Translations under genes and position numbers: made by a program
Shown: positions 23,301 to 36,346 of the stretch, in pieces
How the letters are laid out: the number at the start of each line of letters is the position of its first letter
How positions within the stretch are numbered: the first letter of the stretch is position 1
The notes under the pieces: generated by a model
Seen by the model: the letters and a program-made list of their open reading frames with translations, nothing else
Told to the model about the DNA's origin: nothing
Database searches by the model: none
DNA from: Spirodela intermedia
Lineage: Eukaryota > Streptophyta > Magnoliopsida > Alismatales > Araceae
Assembly (NCBI GenBank): GCA_902729315.2
Contig: LR746270.1
Span: 4,652,221-4,716,220, forward strand
DNA: 64,000 nt
Direction of reading: 5' to 3'

Positions 23301-23785
23301 CCGGAAAGTTGGTTACCGGCGAGGTTGAGGACCTGGAGAGCGGTGAGGTTGGAAGGGAAACCAGGCGGAAGGGGACCGGAGAGATAGTTGTTCTGCAAGA
23401 AGAGGGAGCGGAGCTGGTGGAGACGGGAGAAGGAGACGGGAATGGTGCCATTGAAGGCGTTGCCGCGAAGGCTGAGCTTGCGGAGTTGAGAAAGATCTGA
23501 GAGGCTGCCGGAGAGGGAACCAGAGAGCTGGAGGTGGGGGAGACGGAGTTCGATGACACGGGGCTCGCCGGAGATGGAGCAGAGGACACCGCGCCAGGAG
23601 CAGGGGGAGGACGGTGAGGTGGCGTCCCATCCTGAGAGACCTCCGAGGGGATCGCGGAGAGAGGACCGGAAGTCCTCCAACGCTCTGATCTCCGCGAGGG
23701 TCTCCGGCGAGAACTGCTGCTGCTGCGCTGTGGCGGAGATGAGGAAGAGAATGAAGAAAAGGAAGAGGAGGAGAGAGGGCGCCAT
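20351..23785 (-). CDS. LRR receptor-like kinase of the MUSTACHES/MUSTACHES-LIKE type, probable pseudokinase
   Basis: Intronless, 1144 aa. Order: signal peptide (about 1-20); an LRR N-terminal cap with SPCSWRGVLC; more than 20 plant-type leucine-rich repeats to about residue 700; a paired-cysteine cap (GNPGLCGRPL); a basic spacer; a transmembrane helix (about 748-775) rich in Val/Cys; a Ser/Arg juxtamembrane segment; and a kinase domain (about 835-1125). Strong word-level resemblance to Arabidopsis MUS/MUL (At1g75640, At4g36180), for example LVMFTSRVTYADTVEATKQF, LRGYYAGPP and LLELDPESSEWEEFLLG. Those proteins act at the plasma membrane in stomatal symmetry and lateral root emergence. The usual VAIK lysine is not present (LSVLRLP), and the catalytic loop reads HGD instead of HRD (about 963); DFG is kept (about 978). 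Catalysis may therefore be weak or absent. Very GC-rich codon use explains the many shadow frames. Confidence 0.95.
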   Translation of the reverse strand: MAPSLLLFLFFILFLISATAQQQQFSPETLAEIRALEDFRSSLRDPLGGLSGWDATSPSSPCSWRGVLCSISGEPRVIELRLPHLQLSGSLSGSLSDLSQLRKLSLRGNAFNGTIPVSFSRLHQLRSLFLQNNYLSGPLPPGFPSNLTALQVLNLAGNQLSGEMPSGNPPLLRYLDLSSNGFSGEIPGDISAARRLQFVNLSFNHLRGMIPAAMGELQELLYLWLDWNQLEGTLPAALANCSSLLHLSLQGNALQGIVPPAIGEIPTLQVLSLSHNNLSGSVPSSIFFTASSFSSSPTLRIVQLGFNDFTDLASPPVDIAGALPSSSILQILDLKNNRIAGQFPAWLMYLPTLAILDLSGNQFHGPLPAAAGRLSNLQELRLGGNLLDGGIPSEIAGCTSLQVLDLADNLLTGLIPPVLGDLGRLKDLWLGGNLFSGGIPASLAKLSGLETLSLRENNLSGNIPLEVTQMTSVTFLDISGNGLSGDIAATIGDLRALQSLNLSSNSFHGPIPSSIGKLFSLRSLDFSGQNFSGQIPNDLFGLPNLQFVFLGDNSFSGEVPEGFSSLSRLRQLNLSFNTFSGSIPSTFGYLRSLTILDLSHNKLSGEIPGQVSQLVNLTVLDLSKNALSGRIPSAISGCSSLIALLLDGNRLSGVVPKEISALSSLQSLDLSANNLTGAIPGGVALIPSLRYLNVSDNDMEGEIPATLGFRFKDPSLFAGNPGLCGRPLAATCATGSDGSEKRRRRRRARQILFICVAGAAAVVVVAVLCCCGVLILVRRRRRLLDARAGVKKRSPRRRSGSASSGEGGGPKLVMFTSRVTYADTVEATKQFDEENVLSRGKHGVVFKACYVDGIVLSVLRLPSASADGGGAVVVEEGTFRKEAEVLSKIRHRNLTVLRGYYAGPPPDVRLLVYDYMPNGDLGTLLQEASRQDGQVLNWPMRHLIAVGAARGLAFLHASAVVHGDVKPQSVLFDADFEPHLSDFGLDRMMVVAVTPAAAAAGTSTSAAPPVGSLGYVAPEAAASGRTSREADVYSLGIVLLELLTGRRAVMFSSSEEEEDIVKWVKSKLQRGEISEMMEPGLLELDPESSEWEEFLLGVKVGLLCTAPDPMDRPSMAEVVFMLEGCRVSADVASSADPTARLSPP

Positions 23786-25755
<1,970 letters not shown>

Positions 25756-27154
25756 GGGATCGGGGCAAACATCCCCCCGACCAGTTATCAGAAAATATTC
25801 TCTAGGTTTCTAGTCTTCTGTCGTCGTTCTTCCTAGTTCCCTATATCCGTCTCCTCCAGATTTGTATAATAATTTCCCCCTATATCTCGGATTACGGGTT
25901 GTGGCCGGCTCTGCAAATCGCGGCCATTCCCTTTCTCTGCTCTAATCAGGTAGTTCTGATCGTTGCCGTCCCTGCGATTCCGTCCCATGATTCTTGTGTT
26001 CCTCTGCTTCTGAAGGAAAATGCTGTTTATCTTCGGTAAATTCGAAAATCCTGAACTAAATTCCATCCGGTCAATCGTTGAACCTGATGAATTGGATGGC
26101 GGAAGTTGTTTCACGGTCAATTCCGGCGATTATGTATCGGGTCAACTGCGCTTTTCCAAATCTCTACACGATTATTAAAAATATTGCTTTATTTTGATTG
26201 GTCTGTTCTTATATCCAATGTCTTTGGAGAAAGAATTTCTGTAATTTTTCTGTTTATACCTAATTATGAAAATTAAGGTCAGAAAAACGCGTCTATTCGA
26301 CGGAATCCGACATTTTGAGCTGCCGCTCTTTCGGTCGATGATTGGAGAGAGGTTTGGTCAGCGTTGACTTCAGATGCTGCACGGGATTCGCGTAGTCGAA
26401 TGGGTGCCACGTCACGAGTTGGCAGCCTATTCCAACGTTTAGTTTATAATCACATTTTTTCTGTTGTTTTTAAGGACGGAGGAGTCGTGGAAATTACTCT
26501 ATTTTATATTAAAATAATACAAAATGTCTCTCCGTCATTTGTCAATCCCGTTGTGATTACTTTTAGATTTAAAAGTAGCTGACGCCTTTAATTACGATGC
26601 GCGGAGCACCAGATCGGATGGGTGGGGGTTTTAAGGGGGGGTGACGGTAGCCCAGCACTCACCGCCGGTCACACGAGCGGAAGCCTAATGAAATGCGTCG
26701 GAATGAAATTGAAATTCAGGTCCGTAGGCGCACGCACATGCGAGCACGCGCGCCGCCGTCAGCGAGGAAATGAGCCGCTGCCGGTGGAGCGCTTCACGGA
26801 TAATCGAGAACCCGGCTTATACGCAGCAAGCGACCCATTTCTGGAGAGGGGAGGAGGCCCTGCCGGAGGAAGAAGGCGGAGCTTGGAGCGGAGGGAGTGG
26901 CAGCTCCATTGTGCTGGTCAGAGGGAGCTCGGTGGCCGGCGGAGCTTCCGTATTGCGCTCTTCTCCGGCCTGATTTGGTGCGGTGGCGGGCAGATCTCCT
27001 CGTCGTCGGTCCTTCGTCGTCGTCGTCATTGCCAGATTCTGAATGTCGTCCGCTGCGGTGGTGGTGGTGGTGGCGCGCTTGGGGAGGAGCTAGCTATGTG
27101 GTGTAGTCGCTGTTCAGGGAGAGAAGTGAGCCTTGTGGCTGGCGTCGAGAGGAA
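25756..27154 (+). other. Histone 3' region and promoter/leader of the bZIP gene
   Basis: The first part (to about 26580) is AT-moderate with no gene. From about 26600 GC content rises and open frames appear on both strands, including a 186-codon frame (26622-27182) that begins with GTG and overlaps the bZIP start. I read these as leader sequence. Two ATG-started upstream frames just before the bZIP start are listed separately. Confidence 0.45.

Positions 27155-27182
<28 letters not shown>
27043..27182 (+). promoter_or_regulatory. Two upstream ORFs in the bZIP leader, the second overlapping the main start
   Basis: The first upstream frame (27043-27093) encodes 16 residues beginning MSSAAVVVVV. 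The second (27096-27182) encodes 28 residues beginning MWCSRCSGRE and ends at TAA 27180-27182, that is 25 bp past the A of the bZIP ATG at 27155 and in a different frame. If both lie in the mature mRNA they should lower translation of the bZIP. The transcript start is unknown. Confidence 0.5.
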
Positions 27183-29291
<2,109 letters not shown>

Positions 29292-29342
29292 AGGAGGCCG
29301 CCGAAGAGACCGTGTTCTTGTGAGTCTCGCTCTCCTCTCTCT

Positions 29343-29378
<36 letters not shown>

Positions 29379-30060
29379 AGAGATATATAAATATATATAT
29401 TTAAAATTATCATGCATCGAGAGGCCAGATTATTTTGTATGGAACGAAGGTCGTGGAATGCTGACGTGGAACTGCGCTAGATTTTATATTACGCAAATGG
29501 CCCCCTTTGTTGGTGTGGTGACCGTTCGTGCCATAAATCAGAGCTCGCGGAACCGGCCCACTAGATTAGTTAATGGAAGGCCCACTTGATTAGTTAATGG
29601 CCTGCATTTACTGCGGCCCGTGTGGTGTGGCTCGTCCGGTGGGCCTTTACCAGTCGTCGTTGGCCCATTTGTACTCTCTCTCCCTCTCTCTTGCGGCTCT
29701 CTCTGTCTCTCGCTTACCGTCTCCCTGGGTTTTTCTTTTTTAAAAAATAAAGAGATAAATATTGGAGCAAAACGGATTTTCTATTTTCCAAGAAAAAACC
29801 TACGATTACTTGAAACGTTGGAGTGAAATCCTCAAATTAAAATTATGGGTATATTATTTTACATATTTCAGTGGAATATTTCTCACTAAAAAAAATCATC
29901 GAAGTTATTAAACATTATTATTTAAAAAAAACTGAGATTCGATCCGAGGCGTCCTTCTCCAACATCCGTGGAAAAGGGGCGGGGGAAAGGGGGGGGGGGG
30001 ATCTGTGGCTCTTCTTTTCCGTTCAGTGCGGTGAGAGAGTGAGTTCTCTCTCTCGTGGAG
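29292..30060. other. Intergenic interval with CT repeat and G-run
   Basis: It contains the bZIP 3' region with a (CT)n run at 29347-29375 and a short (TA) stretch after it, a GGCCCA/GGGCC cluster at about 29550-29665, an AT-rich part (29740-29935), and a G-run at 29976-30000. No gene is supported. Confidence 0.5.
29976..30000 (+). other. G-run, possible RNA or DNA G-quadruplex, upstream of the coiled-coil gene
   Basis: GGGG-C-GGGGG-AAA followed by about 12 G in a row, on the sense strand and about 60 nt before the ATG at 30061. The four G-blocks needed for a quadruplex can be drawn from it. Whether it is transcribed is unknown. Confidence 0.5.
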
Positions 30061-33000
30061 ATGGGATCGGTGGAGTCGTCCCTCGCGCAGTCGCAATCGC
30101 AGGTTTCTTCCCTCCCTCCGTTCCGATCGCGTTTTCCGGCGTGAAGTTTCTTTGGATTATCCTACTCTCCGCGCCGACCCGCGCCCATTTGTCTCCCTGT
30201 TCTTCTTGTTCCAAGCTGCCGATCGATGAAATCACCACTGTTTCGCGGAGGATTGAGGGCGCGGATCCTCTGCTGGAGAAGCTGCAGGCTCTGAAAATCG
30301 TGTGGGTTCTTATGTCTCTCTCTGTCTCTTGTTCTGTTCAATCTACCACTTGCTTTTTCCTTTTTGTAAGGCTCTTTTCTGGAATTTCATCTTCCTGACG
30401 TTTCTCCGGCGTCTTCTTTCTGACTCGTAGGCTGAGCCGCTGCTGATATCACCGCCGCCGTCGGAGACCAGCTTGACGGATATCCTCGTAAGGAAGCCGT
30501 CGAGTTCTTCAGTTTCTGGTACGCCTGTGTTTGGACATTGTTGGAATAGGCTGGTTGCCTTCGTTTTTTCCCCGCTCGATCAATGATCTTGACGTCGGTG
30601 CAGCCGACTGATTCTTAAAATCTGATCGCCCGGTGTACCATTCAGACAGAAAGTAGTTATCCATAAATATTTTGCGGTATATGAGCTATAACGATGGTGT
30701 CGTCTTTCAGTGTGATGAACTGTTGGAGCAGAGTATGGATTTCTTTCGTTTAATTATTATTATCTTTGTTGTTGTCGGTTGATGCACACCGTTCTCCCAA
30801 ACTGGCTGCCTTAACATTTGGAGAAACCCTAGTCACGAGTATGATGCAGAAGAAAATCGTCAATTCACCCGTGCACACGTGGGGAGTTTAATGTGAAATA
30901 TTTTCCTAATATTAAAAAGGTGGCTACTCCGACAGAAATGACCTTTACTGACCTATTTTTGGGGAGTTTTGCTTCCATCCGATGAATCGACACACCTTCC
31001 TCGAACTTTATTGCCCGTTTGGGGGGGGTTAGAGGAACAACGTCCTGTTCAGTTGCTCTAGAAGATTATTTGAACTTTTTTTTTTTTTTTGCTCCATCTA
31101 CAATGGAGTTCTTCTAGGGTGATGAACTAGTTAATTTCGTGATAGGGCATACAGAATTCCCCCCTTTATTTAATTCGAGAAAATTGAAGGGCTTTATGTC
31201 AGTTTTGCGAGAGTTCCTCACTGCTGTGGGATTCGGTTCACTCTTCTTCTTCTTTTTTCTTCTGTGTAGGGGCCTCTTTAGAATCATTTCCTTTATACTT
31301 GCATTTATTATTTAATTTTATGTTTATTATGGGTCAAATTGAAGGAAATGTATGACTCCCAATCGTGTTTCATTTAGCTTCCATGTAAAAAAAAACGAGT
31401 TGGTCGACCTAATACTTGCTAGAAAAATTATTTTGAAATGTCTTCTTTTTTGACTTCCTAGTTCTATTCCACGACAGAATCTTTATGATAATCCTGTTGA
31501 CAGCAGCAGGACTAATATAATGAATCCCGAGTATTTCCTTTGAGGCTTGGCTGTTACTACTTTCCCACATTGACACAAAGTCTTAACAGCCATCTACTAG
31601 CAGGCTGGGGATCCCCTTTAAACCTTGAGATGCCAGACCTTCCTATGTAAATGGTGATTACTATCTGGTATATAGACTTTGTAGGGTTACACTGCAAAGG
31701 CGCATATCTCTATACTGCTGTTAAAGAAACCAAAAGGGTGCATCTTTGTCTTCTTTCGAATGTTCCTTTCCCTTGGTCTTCAATATCCAGGGGGGCCTTC
31801 TGCTTTTTCCTGCATGTTAAACCAGTATTTAGTTCGCGGAAGTTTTGATTTATATTGTCCTGGGGAAACTTGAATGCGATAGGTGACTAAATCTAATGCC
31901 TTTTTGCGATTATCATGAATCCAGATACCTACCTGACTCCATCTTATTTGCCCTTTATCTTCTAGTTCAGTCCCTGGTGTGTGCAGCTGATAGTATGTAT
32001 TATCTTTGCTTCTTTAGGTTCGTTAAATCCGCAGGTTCTGTTGGAGCTGTTTTCCATATATTGTGAGTGGCAGGAAGGAAAAACCAAGAACATAAGCGGG
32101 AAACAGGTTTGACTTGAAGTTGCTTGTGTTCTTCTTCTAGATATGGATTTAGAATTTCCATTCATTGAATAACGCGAAGTAATGATTTTTTTTCTTTCTT
32201 AAACGAATAAAGTGTCGTGTTAAGAGTTATTGACCTCTTATTATTTACTAGGTTTCAAGAACCTGTTTTCTTACTTACAGACCTCAATGGAACTTGAGTT
32301 TTGCGAGTGTTTAGGGAATTTTCAATGACCTTCCCTTGGGACTAAGGATTGGGAAATAATATCATGTTCGTAATAGAACTAGCATCTTCCTTTTTTCAGG
32401 TGGTCGAAGCTACTATGATACTAGTATACTCATAAATTGATTCACTTTCTTTCATGTTATGGGGGTTAATTAAGTTTCCTGATGTAGTGACAAGAATATG
32501 ATGTAACGTCTAAGCTTTCTGAGAATACATGGGAAATTTCTCTCTCATATTTTTTACGTTTATTTATTTATTTATTCACCTTTGCAACATTTGATTCACA
32601 AAGTAAAATAGAGACAAATCCTGTTATGTACATTTTCTGGTTTTTTTTTTTTTAATTTATAAAGTTGGGTTCTGAGCCTTGAGGCCTTTATCACCACCTT
32701 CACGGTGATCTAGGCTGTTGCTAATTGTTTTCAATAAATGATTTTTTTTCCTTTTTTATGTTCTGACACAAAAATCCTCCCTCCCCGAAAATAAAAAATA
32801 AAAAAATAAAAATTATTACATGAATATTTTAATAAGTGGAATTTTTTAATGAAATGACTTTGGATTATTGCAGGAGGAGATAGAGAACAAGATTGAAGTG
32901 GCGGATGCTTTGGTTCTCAAACTCCTCAAGCGCTTCAACTATTCTGTTTCAGCCATGAAGGCGGCCGCTCATAATCTCTCAGAAGGTACTTACTCAGTAC

Positions 33001-33475
33001 AACGATCTATTCCCCCACCCCCATCTTAGTCAAGAGAGAGGAGTGGGACGAGGAGGCAGAGACAGTAGGTTGCGAAACCTGCCAAACGGACGGCCCGGAT
33101 TTTACTGGGCTTGGGCCTCTCAATCAACTCTGGGCTCATAAACAGGCCGAGCCTGGTCCGGGCTCTACAGAGGTCCGGTCCATTGATCTGCCACGTGGCA
33201 GCACCTCTACCCACCCCTCCCTTATATAGCTGCCTCCCGGCCAGTAGCCCTTTCTTCTGTCTGCCCCAGTGGTCCCGCCCATCTCGGTGACCCACGTCAG
33301 TAGCCTCCGGCCCGAAGCCCGTTTTCCCTGGGCCGGGCTTCATAGGGCCCCATGTCATTCACCATGGATTTACCACCACTTCGTAACTCAGAAAACCTCC
33401 CCAAAAACCATGGCTCCCTGGCAGCCATTTCACAGCCCCTGTGGTTCGCGGCGTACTTATTAAAATCCAGAGAGA

Positions 33476-33515
<40 letters not shown>

Positions 33516-33789
33516 TTATTTATATTATTGATGTTACGACTGGAAGCATCGCACTGATTATTGTCCATATAACTGAACTCGTTTTCTAAATTTCGAAATT
33601 TTGGCAGCCCACAGCCTGCAGGTCGAGGTGGGCGAGCTCAAGGGCCGGCTGACGGAGGTGATGAGTAACTGCGACGCCCTCTGCCGGAGGATCGCCGTGG
33701 ACGGGCCGCCCCAACTGCAGTCCTCGGTGAGACCCTTCTCGTCCGATGATTATGCTGCGGACCGCGATCGGACGGGGCCGCCGCGTTGA
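30061..33789 (+). CDS. Conserved plant coiled-coil protein of unknown function, 198 aa
   Basis: Six exons joined by GT-AG introns with matching phases: 30061-30102, 30216-30299, 30431-30518, 32018-32106, 32874-32985, 33608-33789. The protein starts MGSVESSLAQSQSQ, then LPIDEITTVSRRIEGADPLL, a Ser/Pro segment (SPPPSETSLTDILVRKPSSS), LNPQVLLELFSIYCEWQE, a helical block EEIENKIEVADALVLKLLKR, and a final HSLQVEVGELKGRLTEVMSN before a charged tail. The last two blocks have heptad-like hydrophobic spacing and probably form coiled coils. There is no signal peptide or membrane segment. I have the impression that it is a conserved plant single-copy protein but cannot name it; a small adaptor or complex-subunit role is a guess. 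The 1.5-kb third intron, the fourth and the fifth hold no recognised element beyond a (TA)13 run at 33484-33509. Confidence 0.8.
33484..33509. repeat. (TA)13 microsatellite in the last intron of the coiled-coil gene
   Basis: A perfect alternating TA run, preceded by A8 and followed by TATTTATTTATATT, about 100 bp before the last exon. Confidence 0.85.
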
Positions 33790-34273
33790 CCGGACTTGAA
33801 TTTGTCTGAAAGCGTGCCCTGCCCTTTTTATTTCTTATGACTTGTGGAGAGAGAATCTCATCATCCGATCCACGCGGCGTTGACCAGCCGGGCCCCTGTT
33901 GAGTACGGTTTCCTCGTTTACTAACGGGAGCTGGCCGATGGATCGAGTTACGCGCGACGAGTTTTATGTTCTCTGACATTGAGAAGAGTTGACCTTATTA
34001 AATCAAAGTAGGGAGCACATTTGGGGATGCTCGGCCAGGGCGGGCCCACCGAGCGAGAGCTCTACTAGAGGAGAAGAGTAGGAAGGAGAAGAAGGGGGCC
34101 CGCGCAGTAATGGCGGAGCACGCACACGAATAGTGGGAGGTTGGGGTTTGACCGAACAGATTGGCGGACGGGGAGAGAACGAAGTGAGGAGCGCCTGAGG
34201 ATGAGGGGAAAGAACGACTTACCGGGCTCGTGCGAACTTTTCTCGAATTCTTTGGTTGACTCTTCTTTTTGCG
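33790..34273. other. Intergenic interval between convergent coiled-coil and GDP-mannose dehydratase genes
   Basis: The 3' flanks of two convergent genes, about 480 bp. Nothing further is recognised; the open frames here are extensions of the GDP-mannose dehydratase shadow frames. Confidence 0.5.
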
Positions 34274-35443
34274 TCAAGGCTGCTGTTGAGGATCGATGTA
34301 TCCGGCGTCCGCGAGGACCTTCTCCCTCTTGGCGAGCTCCAGGTCCCTGTCGACCATCATCCGCACCAGCTCCGGGAAGCCCACGCGGGGCTTCCAGCCG
34401 AGCACCCGCCGGGCCTTGGCGGAGTCGCCCTTGAGGTTGTCGACCTCGGCGGGGCGGAAGTAGCGCTCGTCGATCACCACGTGGTCCCTCCAGTTGAGGC
34501 CCACATAGCCGAACGCCGCCTCCAGGAACTCCTCCACCGTGTGCGACTCCTCGGTAGCGACCACGAAGTCGTCGGGTTTCTCCTGCTGCAGCATCAGCCA
34601 CATGGCCTCGACGTAGTCTCCGGCAAAGCCCCAGTCCCGGGAGGCGCTCAGGTTGCCGAGGAAGAGCTTGCTCTGGAGGCCGACGCAGATGCGGCCGACG
34701 GCCCGGGTGATCTTCCGCGTGACGAAGTTCTCGCCGCGGCGGGGAGACTCGTGGTTGAAGAGGATGCCATTGCAGGCGAAGAGGCCGTAGGCCTCCCGGT
34801 AGTTGACGGTGTACCAGTGGGCGGCGCACTTAGCCGCGGCGTAGGGCGATCGGGGGTGGAAAGGGGTGGACTCCGACTGCGGGGGAGGGGTGGAGCCGAA
34901 CATCTCAGAGGACCCGGCCTGGTAGTAACGGATCGAACGCCCGGGATTGGAGGCCAGGTGAGATCGGACGGCCTCCAGGAGGCGTAGGGCACCGGTGGCG
35001 ACGACGTCCGCCGTGTAGTCGGGGACCTCGAAGGACACGGCGACGTGCGACTGAGCGGCCAGGTTGTACACCTCGTCGGGGAGCAAGACGTCGATCCAGC
35101 GGCGGAGGGAGGAGGCGTCACTGAGATCTGCGTAGTGGAGCTTCATCTGCGCCTTGCCGACGTTGTGCGGGTCGATGTAGAGGTGATCCAGCCGCGTGGT
35201 GTTGAAGTTCGAGGACCGGCGAATGAGGCCGTGGACCTCGTATCCTTTCCCCAGCAGCAGCTCCGTCAGGTACGATCCGTCCTGCCCCGTGATCCCCGTG
35301 ATCAGAGCCACACGCCGGCGATCCCAGATCGACGCCGGCACCGACTCCAGATACCCCGCCGCCGCCGATCCGTCGAGAGCCGCGCCATTGGATTCAGATC
35401 TGGCGGAGGCCGCCTCGAGAGGGCCGTTATCCGAAGAAGCCAT
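34274..35443 (-). CDS. GMD: GDP-D-mannose 4,6-dehydratase
   Basis: Intronless, 389 aa, slightly longer than Arabidopsis MUR1/GMD2 (373 aa) because of an Ala/Ser-rich N-terminal extension (1-40). It converts GDP-D-mannose to GDP-4-keto-6-deoxy-D-mannose in the cytosol, the committed step to GDP-L-fucose for xyloglucan, RG-II, arabinogalactan proteins and N-glycans. An extended short-chain dehydrogenase: the NADP-binding motif GITGQDG (50-56); [31 protein letters not shown]; the active site with AGSSEMFG (176-183), Ser/Glu and the YxxxK pair YAAAK (Y201, K205); then [16 protein letters not shown] and [20 protein letters not shown]. All catalytic residues are intact. Very GC-rich codons produce long shadow frames on both strands. 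The ATG at 35443-35441 is the only reasonable start. Confidence 0.97.
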   Translation of the reverse strand: MASSDNGPLEAASARSESNGAALDGSAAAGYLESVPASIWDRRRVALITGITGQDGSYLTELLLGKGYEVHGLIRRSSNFNTTRLDHLYIDPHNVGKAQMKLHYADLSDASSLRRWIDVLLPDEVYNLAAQSHVAVSFEVPDYTADVVATGALRLLEAVRSHLASNPGRSIRYYQAGSSEMFGSTPPPQSESTPFHPRSPYAAAKCAAHWYTVNYREAYGLFACNGILFNHESPRRGENFVTRKITRAVGRICVGLQSKLFLGNLSASRDWGFAGDYVEAMWLMLQQEKPDDFVVATEESHTVEEFLEAAFGYVGLNWRDHVVIDERYFRPAEVDNLKGDSAKARRVLGWKPRVGFPELVRMMVDRDLELAKREKVLADAGYIDPQQQP

Positions 35444-36346
35444 TCCTCTCTGCTCCTCCGCGCGACGAAGAAGAAGACGCTGCCGTTACTTCCCAGGATC
35501 AACCGATACTTACAGCTGCTCTAGAGTATGTAGGTCCCACCCTACGCTGGGCAGCTCGAGTTATTGGTGGGGCCACTAGGCGACGAATCCCAGATCGGGG
35601 TCTCGGATTGGCCCGGCCCATTGGTTCCCTTCATGACTGATACCTCTAACCAAAATCGGTTAATTTCAGGCTAAATAACCTCCGTAATTAAGGCTTGCCC
35701 CCCACCGTTTCCGGCCAACGCTAGCCATCATAATTCTTTCAGCTGGCAACCAACTACTTCCAAACCATAGAAAAATATGATATTAAATCGCAAAAATCTT
35801 TCGGAGACCACTCAGAACACATTAATCACCATACCTGGATCATAAGCAGCACCGCATTTATCTGCTGACATCACCAGCTTTAATTATGTATTAATTTCCT
35901 AAATAGTAAAAAATATTATCGATCACCTGGAAAATAATATTTTAAGAATAAGGGAGTTCGCAGCAAAAAGACCCACCACATTTAACTGATTTAATACCGT
36001 TTTAAAATCATTGAGTCATGAAGGTCAACGCCAAATGATATTTCTAAAGCTTTTGATGCACACCCAAATCACTCATCAGATAATCCAGCAATTCAAAGGC
36101 ATAAAAGCTATAACACCATGTAGATTTTAAGCAGTTATAACTGGAAATAAGAATATAGCCAGTGGTTCAAGCCAGTAATCCCAGATACCACCAAAGTCAA
36201 CGTCACACGTGTGTTCCTCCTCTAAAAATGAGAAGCTCCGTCCAAAGAGCATGGGGGCTATGACCGTGGCGAGTGGAAGTCAAACACATGAAGCAGGCAC
36301 CGATCATGGGAATGTAAATCTGGGCCATTTACCCGGCAGGATGAGG
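35444..36346 (-). other. Promoter of GMD and 3' flank of the Pin1-type gene
   Basis: GC-rich next to the GMD start, with a GGCCCGGCCCATTGG stretch at about 35609-35624 resembling site II elements, then AT-rich without coding signal to 36200. The segment 36200-36346 probably contains the 3' untranslated region of the parvulin gene. Confidence 0.45.

Noticed and set aside
34256-34987. 243-codon plus-strand frame opposite GDP-mannose dehydratase
   Set aside because: Antisense shadow; no family resemblance.
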